Assembly: GCA_002404055.1 (NCBI GenBank) | Contig: DHIZ01000330.1 | Coordinates: 11,437-41,535, forward strand | Source: Chloroflexi bacterium UBA4733 | Lineage (GTDB): Bacteria > Chloroflexota > UBA4733 | Direction of reading: 5' to 3' | Length of the DNA stretch: 30,099 bases | Shown: positions 23,751 to 30,099 of the stretch, piece after piece | How the letters are laid out: every line of letters starts with the position of its first letter | How positions within the stretch are numbered: the stretch's first letter is position 1 | Program-made: the position numbers and the translations under genes | Notes under the pieces: model-generated | Database searches by the model: none | Told to the model about the DNA's origin: nothing | What the model saw: the letters and a program-made list of their open reading frames with translations, nothing else

Positions 23751-24592
23751 ACAACTCGATACGCATCCCGATGTGGCTGGTGACACCGATCGTCGTCGTC
23801 CTGCTTGTAGCGATCGCGGTTTTCCATCCTCGCACCACGCCTTCAGCGCAGTCTTCTGCGCTTGCCACCGTCACGACGTCTGTGCCCACCGCTGCTCCCG
23901 CCCAGGCTCTTGTGTCGGGCACGTCTACTTCAGTCCCGCCGTCGCCAACGGCTGTGCAGCCCAGGCGAACACCGATTCCTCCAACGACCACGCCCGTTCC
24001 ACCGACCAGCACTCTGTTGCCACCAACGGCGACGCCGGTCCCATCTACGGCCACGCCAAAGCCTAAACCTGGCGAGGTGCTATACCAGGCGGACTGGTCG
24101 AAAGGGATCGGCGGCTGGATCCAGGCCTTTGGATGGAAAGCGAGCAATGGTTTATTCTTGAATGATGGCTCGTTCAGTGAAAACGAAGCATCAAAGAACT
24201 GGACAGAAGCACCATTCAACCCGGGGTCGGTAGGCATCTCTGACTATGCTGTCGAGGCGCAGATCCAGCGAGTACGCGGTGCCGATAATGACGACTTCGG
24301 TATTGTCGTACGTAGTGGTTACAGAGCGGGGATTAACCACTCTACAACTGATGCGATACCGACTGTATGGACGGTCGGTTACGACCTCTTGATGGCGCAG
24401 GGAGACTATAACCCTGGAAGTGATTGGCATACGTATCGTGTAGAGGTCAGAGGGAATCTGATCACCTTCCTGATAGATGGCGCACCACTGGTTCGGGTTA
24501 CTGATAACAGGTACCTTTCAGGTGGCTCAGTTGGCCTGTGGAGCTATATAGCCCAACTAACAGTCCGCAGCTTTAGGGTGATTGCCCTGTAG
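23747..24592 (+). CDS. Membrane-anchored jelly-roll (LamG/DUF1080-like) protein
   Basis: The 281-residue protein has an N-terminal TM anchor (about 8-26, PMWLVTPIVVVLLVAIAVF) and a Pro/Thr/Ser-rich linker to about residue 107. A C-terminal beta-sandwich (about 110-281) has the pattern of concanavalin-like domains: GEVLYQADWSKGIGGW, YAVEAQIQRVRGADNDDFGI, WHTYRVEVRGNLITFLIDGA and a final GSVGLWS...VRSFRV. Such domains bind glycans or proteins outside the cell. It overlaps the preceding helical-protein gene by four bases. The linker resembles that of the MotB-like protein at 8035-8685, a general feature of these envelope proteins. Confidence 0.8.
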   Translation: MNNSIRIPMWLVTPIVVVLLVAIAVFHPRTTPSAQSSALATVTTSVPTAAPAQALVSGTSTSVPPSPTAVQPRRTPIPPTTTPVPPTSTLLPPTATPVPSTATPKPKPGEVLYQADWSKGIGGWIQAFGWKASNGLFLNDGSFSENEASKNWTEAPFNPGSVGISDYAVEAQIQRVRGADNDDFGIVVRSGYRAGINHSTTDAIPTVWTVGYDLLMAQGDYNPGSDWHTYRVEVRGNLITFLIDGAPLVRVTDNRYLSGGSVGLWSYIAQLTVRSFRVIAL

Positions 24593-24603
24593 GCCCACAT
24601 TGG

Positions 24604-24798
24604 ATGGATGACTTTCTCTCTTTCCGCCGGATGATCACGCCGATCATCGTCGAGGTTCTGTCCTGGATTGGGTTACGGGCGTGCGCCGTCGCTGGTATCT
24701 ACCTATTGGCCCAGGCGCGCCACCAAGTTCTTGGTGTCGCTGATCGTGGTGCCTTGGTGCACGTGACGCGGCGGGGACAACCGACTATCCAGCCGTGA
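24604..24798 (+). CDS. Truncated DUF4282-like membrane protein
   Basis: The 64-residue ORF begins MDDFLSFRRMITPIIVEVLS, which matches the DUF4282 opening (F-L-S-F-R-x-M-I-T-P), followed by a first TM helix to about residue 35. The expected second TM helix and E-L-x(2)-V-x-F-K tail are absent; instead the sequence becomes hydrophilic and ends in Gln/Arg-rich residues. A frameshift near the end of the first helix or a 3' deletion is likely. It starts 11 bases after the jelly-roll gene. Confidence 0.5.
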   Translation: MDDFLSFRRMITPIIVEVLSWIGLRACAVAGIYLLAQARHQVLGVADRGALVHVTRRGQPTIQP

Positions 24799-24806
24799 AT
24801 TGACAA

Positions 24807-25193
24807 TTATTGGCGCAATAACTCCTTGACCCACAACACGTTACCGTCGGCGAGATCGTAGATAGCTTCTTGCACGGGACTTGCGGCGACGATCGCGGCT
24901 TGATCCGGGGATTGGTACACCTGTGATATTTCGATCAAAGAAACGTTCTGTCTCTTATCAAACCAAGTGCCCACACAAAACAATGGATTGGTAAGGATCC
25001 CTAGATTGTCTTCAATAAATCTTACAAGTATCGGCGCCGGAACCAAGCCGCCATCAATAGAAACGGTGTTACCTACTGCCACTGAGAACAAGCGTCTTCC
25101 GGCCAGGTTGCCGGAGTGCAAGCTGAAGGTGCATCCTTCGCTGCGCACATGGACAACACTAATCTCAGCGGCGGCCTCAGTAACAGCGATCAT
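24807..25193 (-). CDS. Hypothetical protein of the AT-richer island
   Basis: The 128-residue product (MIAVTEAAAEISVVHVRSEG ...) is mostly strands with a few helices and ends ADGNVLWVKELLRQ. It has no recognised motif or TM segment. Base composition is visibly richer in A and T than in the operon to the left. The reading frame is open to 25343 with no good ribosome site; I took the ATG at 25193, so the start is uncertain. It lies downstream of the 164-residue gene and may be in the same transcript. Confidence 0.5.
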   Translation of the reverse strand: MIAVTEAAAEISVVHVRSEGCTFSLHSGNLAGRRLFSVAVGNTVSIDGGLVPAPILVRFIEDNLGILTNPLFCVGTWFDKRQNVSLIEISQVYQSPDQAAIVAASPVQEAIYDLADGNVLWVKELLRQ

Positions 25194-25282
25194 ACTACTA
25201 TCGCAGTCTTGGGGCCAAATACAAGACACACATAGTTTGACAGTGTGTCGTAGTGAATACGCGGGACACAATCCTGCAACTT

Positions 25283-25777
25283 TTAGGGCTTGCGGTGAGT
25301 GGACAAACCAACCAGGTAGACGGAGAATGGGTGCGCGTCCCAATCCGTCTCGATAACGGCATCCACAAGCTCGCCTTTCCTGACGTCTTCCAGGCGACGT
25401 AGCAGGCTGCTATCAAGCACCTTGACCAGGCGCCTTCGCGGAAGCTCCTGGTTGCCTTTTACGTGGAATCGCTCCCGTAACTCAATAAATGGCGGGTCGC
25501 CCGGAAGAACTTCTCCTACCATGGCCTCAGTCGTTGACCTGGTCTTGCCGATCGAATGCGGAGGCCCCGCACCAAATGGAATAGTCTCTGTACTCGACAT
25601 ATTCCTACTAATATCACTGCCCACTTGCCTCGTCCAGATAGGTCTTCTCAGAATCAAGGGTGTATCCATCACTTCAGCTTGACCAAACCCGTGCGGATGC
25701 CGACGAGGGTTTCTCTCCTGAGCAAAGATGAGTCCAGTGTCCCTCGGAATCAGCTTACCCACTCTTGTATCGTCCAT
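25283..25777 (-). CDS. Hypothetical protein downstream of the zincin gene
   Basis: The 164-residue protein has a polar, probably disordered first half and a more ordered end (FIELRERFHVKGNQELPRRR ... LVDAVIETDWDAHPFSVYLV). No domain is recognised. GGAGAG six bases before the ATG supports the start. The ATG lies only three bases after the stop of the zincin gene, so the two are co-transcribed and likely functionally linked: substrate, inhibitor or immunity partner are all possible. Confidence 0.6.
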   Translation of the reverse strand: MDDTRVGKLIPRDTGLIFAQERNPRRHPHGFGQAEVMDTPLILRRPIWTRQVGSDISRNMSSTETIPFGAGPPHSIGKTRSTTEAMVGEVLPGDPPFIELRERFHVKGNQELPRRRLVKVLDSSLLRRLEDVRKGELVDAVIETDWDAHPFSVYLVGLSTHRKP

Positions 25778-25780
25778 TGG

Positions 25781-27943
25781 CTACTCTCCGTCTTCTTGAA
25801 CTGCCTGATGCCAAAGAGACATAATGACCGCCCACTCTTTCAGTGCAGAAGGTTCCTCATCCAAGGCAAGCCGCACGATGAGTTCGGCAGGGTTGAGCAC
25901 AGGGGATACTACCCTCCCGCGCACTATGCTCTGCACATATCCTGTGTCACCATCCATCACCGATTCCACCTGCTGCGGCGCCGCTAGGATATCGACGAAG
26001 ACGTCAACAATACCGTAAACGAGCCACGCAGCGGACAGAACCGAGCGCTTCTCGGCCGCATTCAATGCCACCTTTAAGTATGCCACCTCCGCCAGAAAAC
26101 GGTCGAGCAGACGTCTCAGTTCGGCCTTCGTTCGTATCGGCTTCCCCAGCCTCCTGTAATAGTAACAATAAACCAGTAACCAGCGTAGAACATAACGAGG
26201 AGCATTACCAGCAAAGTTGTCGTATGATTGAAAGTACTCCCAGGTCCTGCGTAACGCGCTATCAAAATTCTGAATTGTATAGCCGATTTCAACCGAAAAT
26301 GCCTCAGCAAATACCTCCCAAATTAGCTCATCTACGTCGCCAAACTTATCAATACTGTAGTGAGTATCTTCGACACTAATATCTTGGCAGACCTGTAAGA
26401 TTCTTGGATCTGTTGTTACATTAATCATGTCACCGTAGACATGCCCAACCTCATGCAGAATACTCAGCCACGTAGACGGGGAAGAAATCGCAGGCCAAGG
26501 GATGTTGATCACACCGCCCTGATAACAATAGAAATCTTGAGAGTATGCGCATATGACGAATCCATGCCACTTCTGGCCAACGCTACGCAACAGCCAACGT
26601 ATTAGGTGACCTGCAGCCGTGAGGCTTCTCTGTATGCCAGATGACCATGGCGAGGAAACGACGCCTGGCTGCAAAAAATACAGCGGCGTTCCAAATATAC
26701 GCTGATGCATTCCATAGAGAAGGAGATCGACTGTGTCGGTAAAAAAGATGGGGTTCTCTCGATATAGCGAAGCTAAACGTCGATCCTGGAAGCCATCACC
26801 GGTAAATGGGCTGATGAGCATGTGTGATAGGTACGGCTTTACCTCGCTACATACGTCGTACAACCTATCGTCCGCGGCGTACGAATTGTACGACCTAACT
26901 GCCTGATACACAGTCTTTTCATCAGGAAGCCGTACATCAATAGTTAATGCTTCTTTGGCAACCCGGCGGTCTAGAAGAACGGCTGATGATTGGAGTACAG
27001 GGTTAATGACGGAAACCGTTGTATCCGTCCAGTTGATAAGTTGTTGTGCTCCACCCCGGAAGTTCCAAATCCTCTCGACATAATCAGCGCTAGAGTTGAC
27101 TCCCCGTAGATGAAAATTCAGGTCACTTGGGCCAAATTCAAATCCGTAATCGAATCGGGGAGAAGATGTCTCATCTGGAGCTTCTTTCACCGGGGAAAAT
27201 GAGTCACGGAACTTTTCTACGACCTCGGTTAAGACACCGGATTTACATGAGACGCGGACGTGTAGATCAACATCGCTGAGATCGGCGGGGTCGATTCGTC
27301 CCTGATGGAATGGAATGCATGGATAGGTAATGGTAGCAGCGACCAAGGGTTGATAACCAGCGGGCAAGGAGTCACGTTCCTGCGTTTCAGGGTAGCGAAG
27401 CTGAAGAACTGCATCAATGATGGTAGAGAACCGGTCGGTACCAATGAGGGCAACACCTTCGTGCCAGCCAAGAGAGCTTAGGGCAATCAGTCCTGGCGGA
27501 CGGTCAGGGCTGACACGGGCGAGGAGGGACTCCAATCTCTGGAGATGATGATACTCAGCAGCAATCCCAAAACCAGGTAGCGTCCGCCGATCGACCTTGA
27601 GGAAGAGGACGCAGATCAGGGGATACTTGTCGAGATCACGCAGGCGTAGGTGAGAGGCGACGTGACGGAAGCAGACCAGATCGTGGACTTCCCGGATAGT
27701 TGCAGGTGGCAAGGGAGGTGGCGGCGGGAGTGTATGCTGCCACTCATTGACGATGAGCACATCCGGCTTGCCGAGAACCTTGGCCACGAGGGCATCAGGC
27801 ATCTCCGCACAAAGCCGCTGGAAGTCAGACTTGTCGTAGCCGGGACCAACACCACAAAAAGTGATTTGCAGCCCCGCATCATGATAGGCAAGATCATCGT
27901 TAAACGGTAGTGGGCGCTGGGACCGACCGAGTGCGCTATTCAT
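25781..27943 (-). CDS. Large HEVGH zincin metalloprotease-like protein
   Basis: The 720-residue protein contains LSILHEVGHVYGDM (residues 494-507; H497, E498, H501) and, 42 residues after the second His, WEVFAEAF (E543, E547). This is the HExxH...E arrangement of gluzincin-type zinc proteases. The N-terminal 240 residues look like two ferredoxin-fold repeats (VLFLKVD ... LSSLGWHEGVALIGTDRFST, then TITYPCIPFH ... DVDLHVRVS). The middle is unassigned; the end is helical. There is no signal peptide or convincing TM helix, so it acts in the cytosol or is exported otherwise. I prefer ATG 27943 (AAGGGA seven bases upstream) to the ATG at 27985. I know no named family for the whole chain. Confidence 0.75.
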   Translation of the reverse strand: MNSALGRSQRPLPFNDDLAYHDAGLQITFCGVGPGYDKSDFQRLCAEMPDALVAKVLGKPDVLIVNEWQHTLPPPPPLPPATIREVHDLVCFRHVASHLRLRDLDKYPLICVLFLKVDRRTLPGFGIAAEYHHLQRLESLLARVSPDRPPGLIALSSLGWHEGVALIGTDRFSTIIDAVLQLRYPETQERDSLPAGYQPLVAATITYPCIPFHQGRIDPADLSDVDLHVRVSCKSGVLTEVVEKFRDSFSPVKEAPDETSSPRFDYGFEFGPSDLNFHLRGVNSSADYVERIWNFRGGAQQLINWTDTTVSVINPVLQSSAVLLDRRVAKEALTIDVRLPDEKTVYQAVRSYNSYAADDRLYDVCSEVKPYLSHMLISPFTGDGFQDRRLASLYRENPIFFTDTVDLLLYGMHQRIFGTPLYFLQPGVVSSPWSSGIQRSLTAAGHLIRWLLRSVGQKWHGFVICAYSQDFYCYQGGVINIPWPAISSPSTWLSILHEVGHVYGDMINVTTDPRILQVCQDISVEDTHYSIDKFGDVDELIWEVFAEAFSVEIGYTIQNFDSALRRTWEYFQSYDNFAGNAPRYVLRWLLVYCYYYRRLGKPIRTKAELRRLLDRFLAEVAYLKVALNAAEKRSVLSAAWLVYGIVDVFVDILAAPQQVESVMDGDTGYVQSIVRGRVVSPVLNPAELIVRLALDEEPSALKEWAVIMSLWHQAVQEDGE

Positions 27944-28177
27944 GGCGTATTCCCTTGGCGACACAAAAAAGGTCTCCCCGCCCATCCAGCTAGATACGGT
28001 AGCCTAATTTCCACACAATCTAGGCGCCTCAACTCTGCTGGCCGGGACGCGCCGTTCGACGATTCCTGCTCAGTCCCTGCGACACTCAAAAGATACTTCG
28101 ACCTGAACTCGATAACACGCCGCGTAGAGACTTGTCAAATGAGTCGCTGGGAGTCCTACCAACAACCGTAGACTTCG

Positions 28178-28370
28178 TCAGCGTTGAGTCAGACAAACGA
28201 CCTCGAAGACACGATCAGCGAAGTCATCAAGGAATGCGAGTTCAGCAGCGATCCCGAGTCGGCGCAGGATGAGGTAGTCCGCTTCCGCCACGACAATCTC
28301 TGTCGTTATCAGCGGGCCACGCTCGCTCCTGAGCATACAGAACATCCAGATCGACAATGAGCGCCGCCAT
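28178..28370 (-). pseudogene. Decayed PIN-domain toxin (VapC-like)
   Basis: Just after the antitoxin gene, ATG 28370 opens a PIN-like start (MAALIVDLDVLYAQER). The continuation needed for the family, GPLITTEIVVAEADYLILRR then LGIAAELAFLDDF, lies in another frame starting near 28340. About 40 residues normally between these blocks are missing, and the chain stops at 28178, before the C-terminal Asp-containing blocks. So there is an internal deletion with frameshift and a 3' truncation, and the ribonuclease toxin should be dead. Confidence 0.65.
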
Positions 28371-28379
28371 ACCTGGCTG

Positions 28380-28631
28380 TTACGTGCCCATCGACTCTCG
28401 ATGGAGGTCATCCACATCCCATTCCCAGTAGGGATCTCCATTGCCACGGCCTATGCCCATGCTGTGGAAGGATCGTTGGACGACATGAGACTGGACATCG
28501 CGAGGCAATATAGAGCGAAGGGCCTCTCGGACCAATTCAGATTGAGATTTGCCGGTCTCCGTAGCCACGTGACGAAGCTGCTCAGCCTCGTCTTCCGGCA
28601 GATAAATGGTTGTCTTTCGCATCACACTCAT
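28380..28631 (-). CDS. Ribbon-helix-helix (CopG-type) antitoxin
   Basis: The 83-residue protein has a ribbon-helix-helix DNA-binding domain at about 4-45: RKTTIYLPEDEAEQLRHVAT then ETGKSQSELVREALRSIL. A C-terminal toxin-binding tail follows (YWEWDVDDLHRESMGT), as in VapB-type antitoxins of PIN systems. It starts one base after a perfect small palindrome (28633-28643), a likely autoregulatory operator. The toxin that should follow is decayed, so this antitoxin is probably a survivor or a repressor of other copies. Confidence 0.85.
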   Translation of the reverse strand: MSVMRKTTIYLPEDEAEQLRHVATETGKSQSELVREALRSILPRDVQSHVVQRSFHSMGIGRGNGDPYWEWDVDDLHRESMGT

Positions 28632-28632
28632 A

Positions 28633-28643
28633 CGATACTATCG
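28633..28643. promoter_or_regulatory. Candidate operator of the ribbon-helix-helix gene
   Basis: CGATA-C-TATCG, a perfect 5-1-5 inverted repeat, lies one base upstream of the antitoxin ATG. Ribbon-helix-helix antitoxins bind short palindromes over their own promoter, so this is the natural candidate site. Confidence 0.45.
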
Positions 28644-28690
28644 GTCGTCGCGCCTGTCCGCCAGGGCAAGATAGTCAGTCCAGTCCCAAC

Positions 28691-29050
28691 TCATAGAAAG
28701 GTAACGGTGAGCAGCAGTCTACCGTCCGCTCGTGGTACCGCACTCAGCCACCAACTGCGATCAAGCAATCTCAAATTTTCCAATGCCGCCTGAGGAGCGA
28801 GGTGCGTGCCAATGGCCAGGACGAGTTGCTGGTCGTCCTCGTTCCCATCGTTAGGGACGATCCGAAGATCCAGGGGCGCAGCAGGGAAGTAGCGGCGCAG
28901 CTCAATGCGGGCCTCTTCCAAGAGGCGGGAAAAATGTGGGTAGTCTTCCAGGAAGTCAATGACGTCTTGGGATTCATGCAAGGTGTACCATCGTTCGAGT
29001 TCGCGAACGACTGCCTGATTTGGACCGAACGTCGTAATTTTCGCTGGCAT
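28691..29050 (-). CDS. Conserved hypothetical protein of the toxin-antitoxin neighbourhood type
   Basis: The 119-residue protein reads as one alpha/beta domain: helices in the first half (VVRELERWYTLHESQDVIDF, LEEARIELRRYFPAA), then strands LDLRIVPND, QQLVLAIGTHLAPQAALENL and WWLSAVPRADGRLLLTVTFL. The pattern FP...L.L...PE/ND...QLVL.I.T.L.P..A...L...D..WWL recalls a family of unknown function common in cyanobacteria and Chloroflexota. It is not an enzyme by any motif I can see. GAGG lies just before the ATG at 29050. It precedes the antitoxin on the same strand by 59 bases. Confidence 0.65.
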   Translation of the reverse strand: MPAKITTFGPNQAVVRELERWYTLHESQDVIDFLEDYPHFSRLLEEARIELRRYFPAAPLDLRIVPNDGNEDDQQLVLAIGTHLAPQAALENLRLLDRSWWLSAVPRADGRLLLTVTFL

Positions 29051-29137
29051 GGCCTCAGTGTACACGGCCGAGAATCCATATCCAAACGTGGGGGGGGCGT
29101 GTCGCGCAGTCGCACGATCAGGCGGTGGGTGTGGCCG

Positions 29138-29222
29138 GCGGGCTCGGTAGCCCGCGTAGGCGGGCTTCGCCCGGTCTAGCCCGCGACTTTAATCGCCGGG
29201 AGAAACCTCCGTCAGGGCGATT
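29138..29222. repeat. Palindromic repeat element of three hairpins
   Basis: GCGGGCT (29138-29144) pairs with AGCCCGC (29149-29155). The same pair recurs at 29160-29166 and 29178-29184, with an inner CGGGC/GCCCG. AATCGCC (29191-29197) pairs with GGCGATT (29216-29222), running into TTTT. The phrase with GCGGGCTTCGCCC and AGCCCGCGACTTTAATCGCC looks like a dispersed repeat I recall from Chloroflexota and related genomes. The last hairpin could double as a terminator read on the plus strand. Confidence 0.55.
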
Positions 29223-29226
29223 TTCC

Positions 29227-29255
29227 TTGACGCGCCGACACAGAAGGGGTAGACT
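29227..29255 (+). promoter_or_regulatory. Promoter of the tRNA cluster
   Basis: TTGACG (29227-29232), a 17-base spacer and TAGACT (29250-29255) match five and four of six sigma-70 consensus bases at ideal spacing, about 65 bases before the first tRNA. It is the only such pair seen before the cluster, so the seven tRNAs are probably one precursor. Confidence 0.65.
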
Positions 29256-29319
29256 AGTGCTCCTGTATCGAGCGTTCGTCGGCTTGCCGCGAGCACGCGA
29301 TGCGGGGCTGATGGCACTG

Positions 29320-29402
29320 GCCGAAGTGGTGAAATGGCAGACACGCTACGTTCAGGGCGTAGTGGGAGCAATCCCGTGGAGGTTCAAGTCCTCTCTTCGG
29401 CA
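29320..29402 (+). tRNA. tRNA-Leu (CAG)
   Basis: Acceptor GCCGAAG/CTTCGGC, anticodon stem CTACG/CGTAG with loop TTCAGGG (anticodon CAG), a long class II variable arm and TTCAAGT T-loop. Discriminator A at 29402. The next bases are CCC, so CCA is not encoded. Confidence 0.97.
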
Positions 29403-29471
29403 CCCGACTGACCGGGAACTTCCCGGCAGGGAGCGGCGGGTACGTTGACAACAGAAGAATCCATCACGCAC

Positions 29472-29544
<73 letters not shown>

Positions 29545-29630
29545 CGGTGCGGCTACAGACAGCGCCGGAGGCATACTTCCGGTGTCGAAGCGCAAATTTC
29601 GTTGCGCGCGTGGCCCCCAGCGTCCCGTAT

Positions 29631-29703
29631 GGTGGCCATAGTTCAGCGGTAGAGCGCCAGATTGTGGCTCTGGAAGTCGAGGGTTCGAATCCCTCTGGCC
29701 ACC
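29631..29703 (+). tRNA. tRNA-His (GTG)
   Basis: Acceptor GTGGCCA/TGGCCAC plus the extra 5' G (29631) paired with discriminator C (29703), the hallmark of tRNA-His. Anticodon stem CCAGA/TCTGG with loop TTGTGGC (anticodon GTG). No encoded CCA. Confidence 0.97.
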
Positions 29704-29724
29704 CGGAACCGGCGGTTCCAGCTT

Positions 29725-29798
29725 GTCCTCGTAGCTCAGCGGATTAGAGCGTCAGATTGCGGATCTGAAGGCCGGAGGTTCGAATCCTCTCGAGGACG
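29725..29798 (+). tRNA. tRNA-Arg (GCG)
   Basis: Acceptor GTCCTCG/CGAGGAC, anticodon stem TCAGA/TCTGA with loop TTGCGGA. The anticodon reads GCG as encoded. Usual bacterial tRNA-Arg for CGN boxes has ACG edited to ICG, so GCG is a less common form. Discriminator G; no encoded CCA. Confidence 0.95.
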
Positions 29799-29808
29799 CG
29801 CAGCGCAG

Positions 29809-29882
<74 letters not shown>

Positions 29883-29893
29883 CCCCGTTGCCT

Positions 29894-29967
29894 GGCGCAT
29901 TCGTCTAGTGGCCAAGGACGCAGCCCTCTCAAGGCTGAGATCGCGGGTTCGACTCCCGCATGCGCTA
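29894..29967 (+). tRNA. tRNA-Glu (CTC)
   Basis: Acceptor GGCGCAT/ATGCGCT with a terminal G.U, anticodon stem CAGCC/GGCTG with loop CTCTCAA (anticodon CTC), and TTCGACT T-loop. Discriminator A; no encoded CCA. A TTC Glu tRNA must be elsewhere. Confidence 0.96.
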
Positions 29968-29968
29968 C

Positions 29969-30024
29969 CGGTGGTTGGGCAGCGCGCTGCACGACCACCG
30001 CAAACGGTTTGCCGCAAGCAAACC
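29969..30024 (+). other. Two hairpins in the Glu-Phe tRNA spacer
   Basis: CGGTGGT/ACCACCG (29969-29975 with 29994-30000) encloses the palindrome GCAGCG/CGCTGC (29979-29990). GGTTTGC/GCAAACC (30006-30012 with 30018-30024) follows with a 5-nt loop. No T-run, so these look like spacer structures in a tRNA precursor rather than terminators. Confidence 0.6.
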
Positions 30025-30025
30025 C

Positions 30026-30098
<73 letters not shown>

Positions 30099-30099
30099 C

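Overview
The window reads as chromosome from a GC-rich member of the Chloroflexota. This is an inference from gene content and style: Pro/Thr-rich extracellular linkers, many Ser/Thr kinases with N-terminal zinc ribbons, a type-E-like complex II, and a dispersed palindromic repeat of the GCGGGCT...AGCCCGC kind. No rRNA is present to fix the phylum.

1-4870 (minus strand) is respiratory. It holds the 5' end of a flavoprotein gene and its membrane anchor, which resemble the mycobacterial Sdh1 type, and next to them a complete second complex II: sdhA, sdhB and an HdrB-like CCG-domain subunit. The second set is driven by a near-ideal sigma-70 promoter at 4842-4869. A 26-bp, 3-nt-loop hairpin lies between it and a divergent universal stress protein gene and MerR regulator (5097-6060). 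A structured, possibly pseudoknotted element (6101-6239) separates MerR from a sulfatase-fold hydrolase whose nucleophile position is Thr (6261-7655).

8035-18641 (minus strand) is the centrepiece, a tightly packed seven-gene operon. In transcription order it encodes a zinc-ribbon FHA protein, a pseudokinase fused to an intact PP2C phosphatase, a von Willebrand A protein with a Ser/Thr/basic tail, a large Ser/Thr kinase with many zinc ribbons and a PH-like end, a second zinc-ribbon kinase, a two-TM protein with a very long coiled coil, and a MotB/OmpA-like protein with an Asp in its single TM helix. I read it as a phospho-regulated (kinase/PP2C/FHA/vWA) switch wired to an envelope-spanning, possibly ion-driven complex. 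It is loosely like TerY-P modules and ZorAB/MotAB stators but matches no named system I know.

18642-29050 is an accessory region. It contains an AbrB antitoxin with a possible VapC stub, a Uma2 nuclease-fold protein, an XRE regulator, small membrane and unknown proteins (one apparently frameshifted), a lipoprotein, a two-gene membrane set with a jelly-roll domain, and a truncated DUF4282-like protein. It also holds an AT-richer three-gene island led by a 720-residue HEVGH zincin, and a ribbon-helix-helix antitoxin next to a decayed PIN toxin.

29138-30099 carries a palindromic repeat, a promoter and a run of seven tRNA genes (Leu, Ala, His, Arg, Val, Glu, Phe), none with an encoded CCA.
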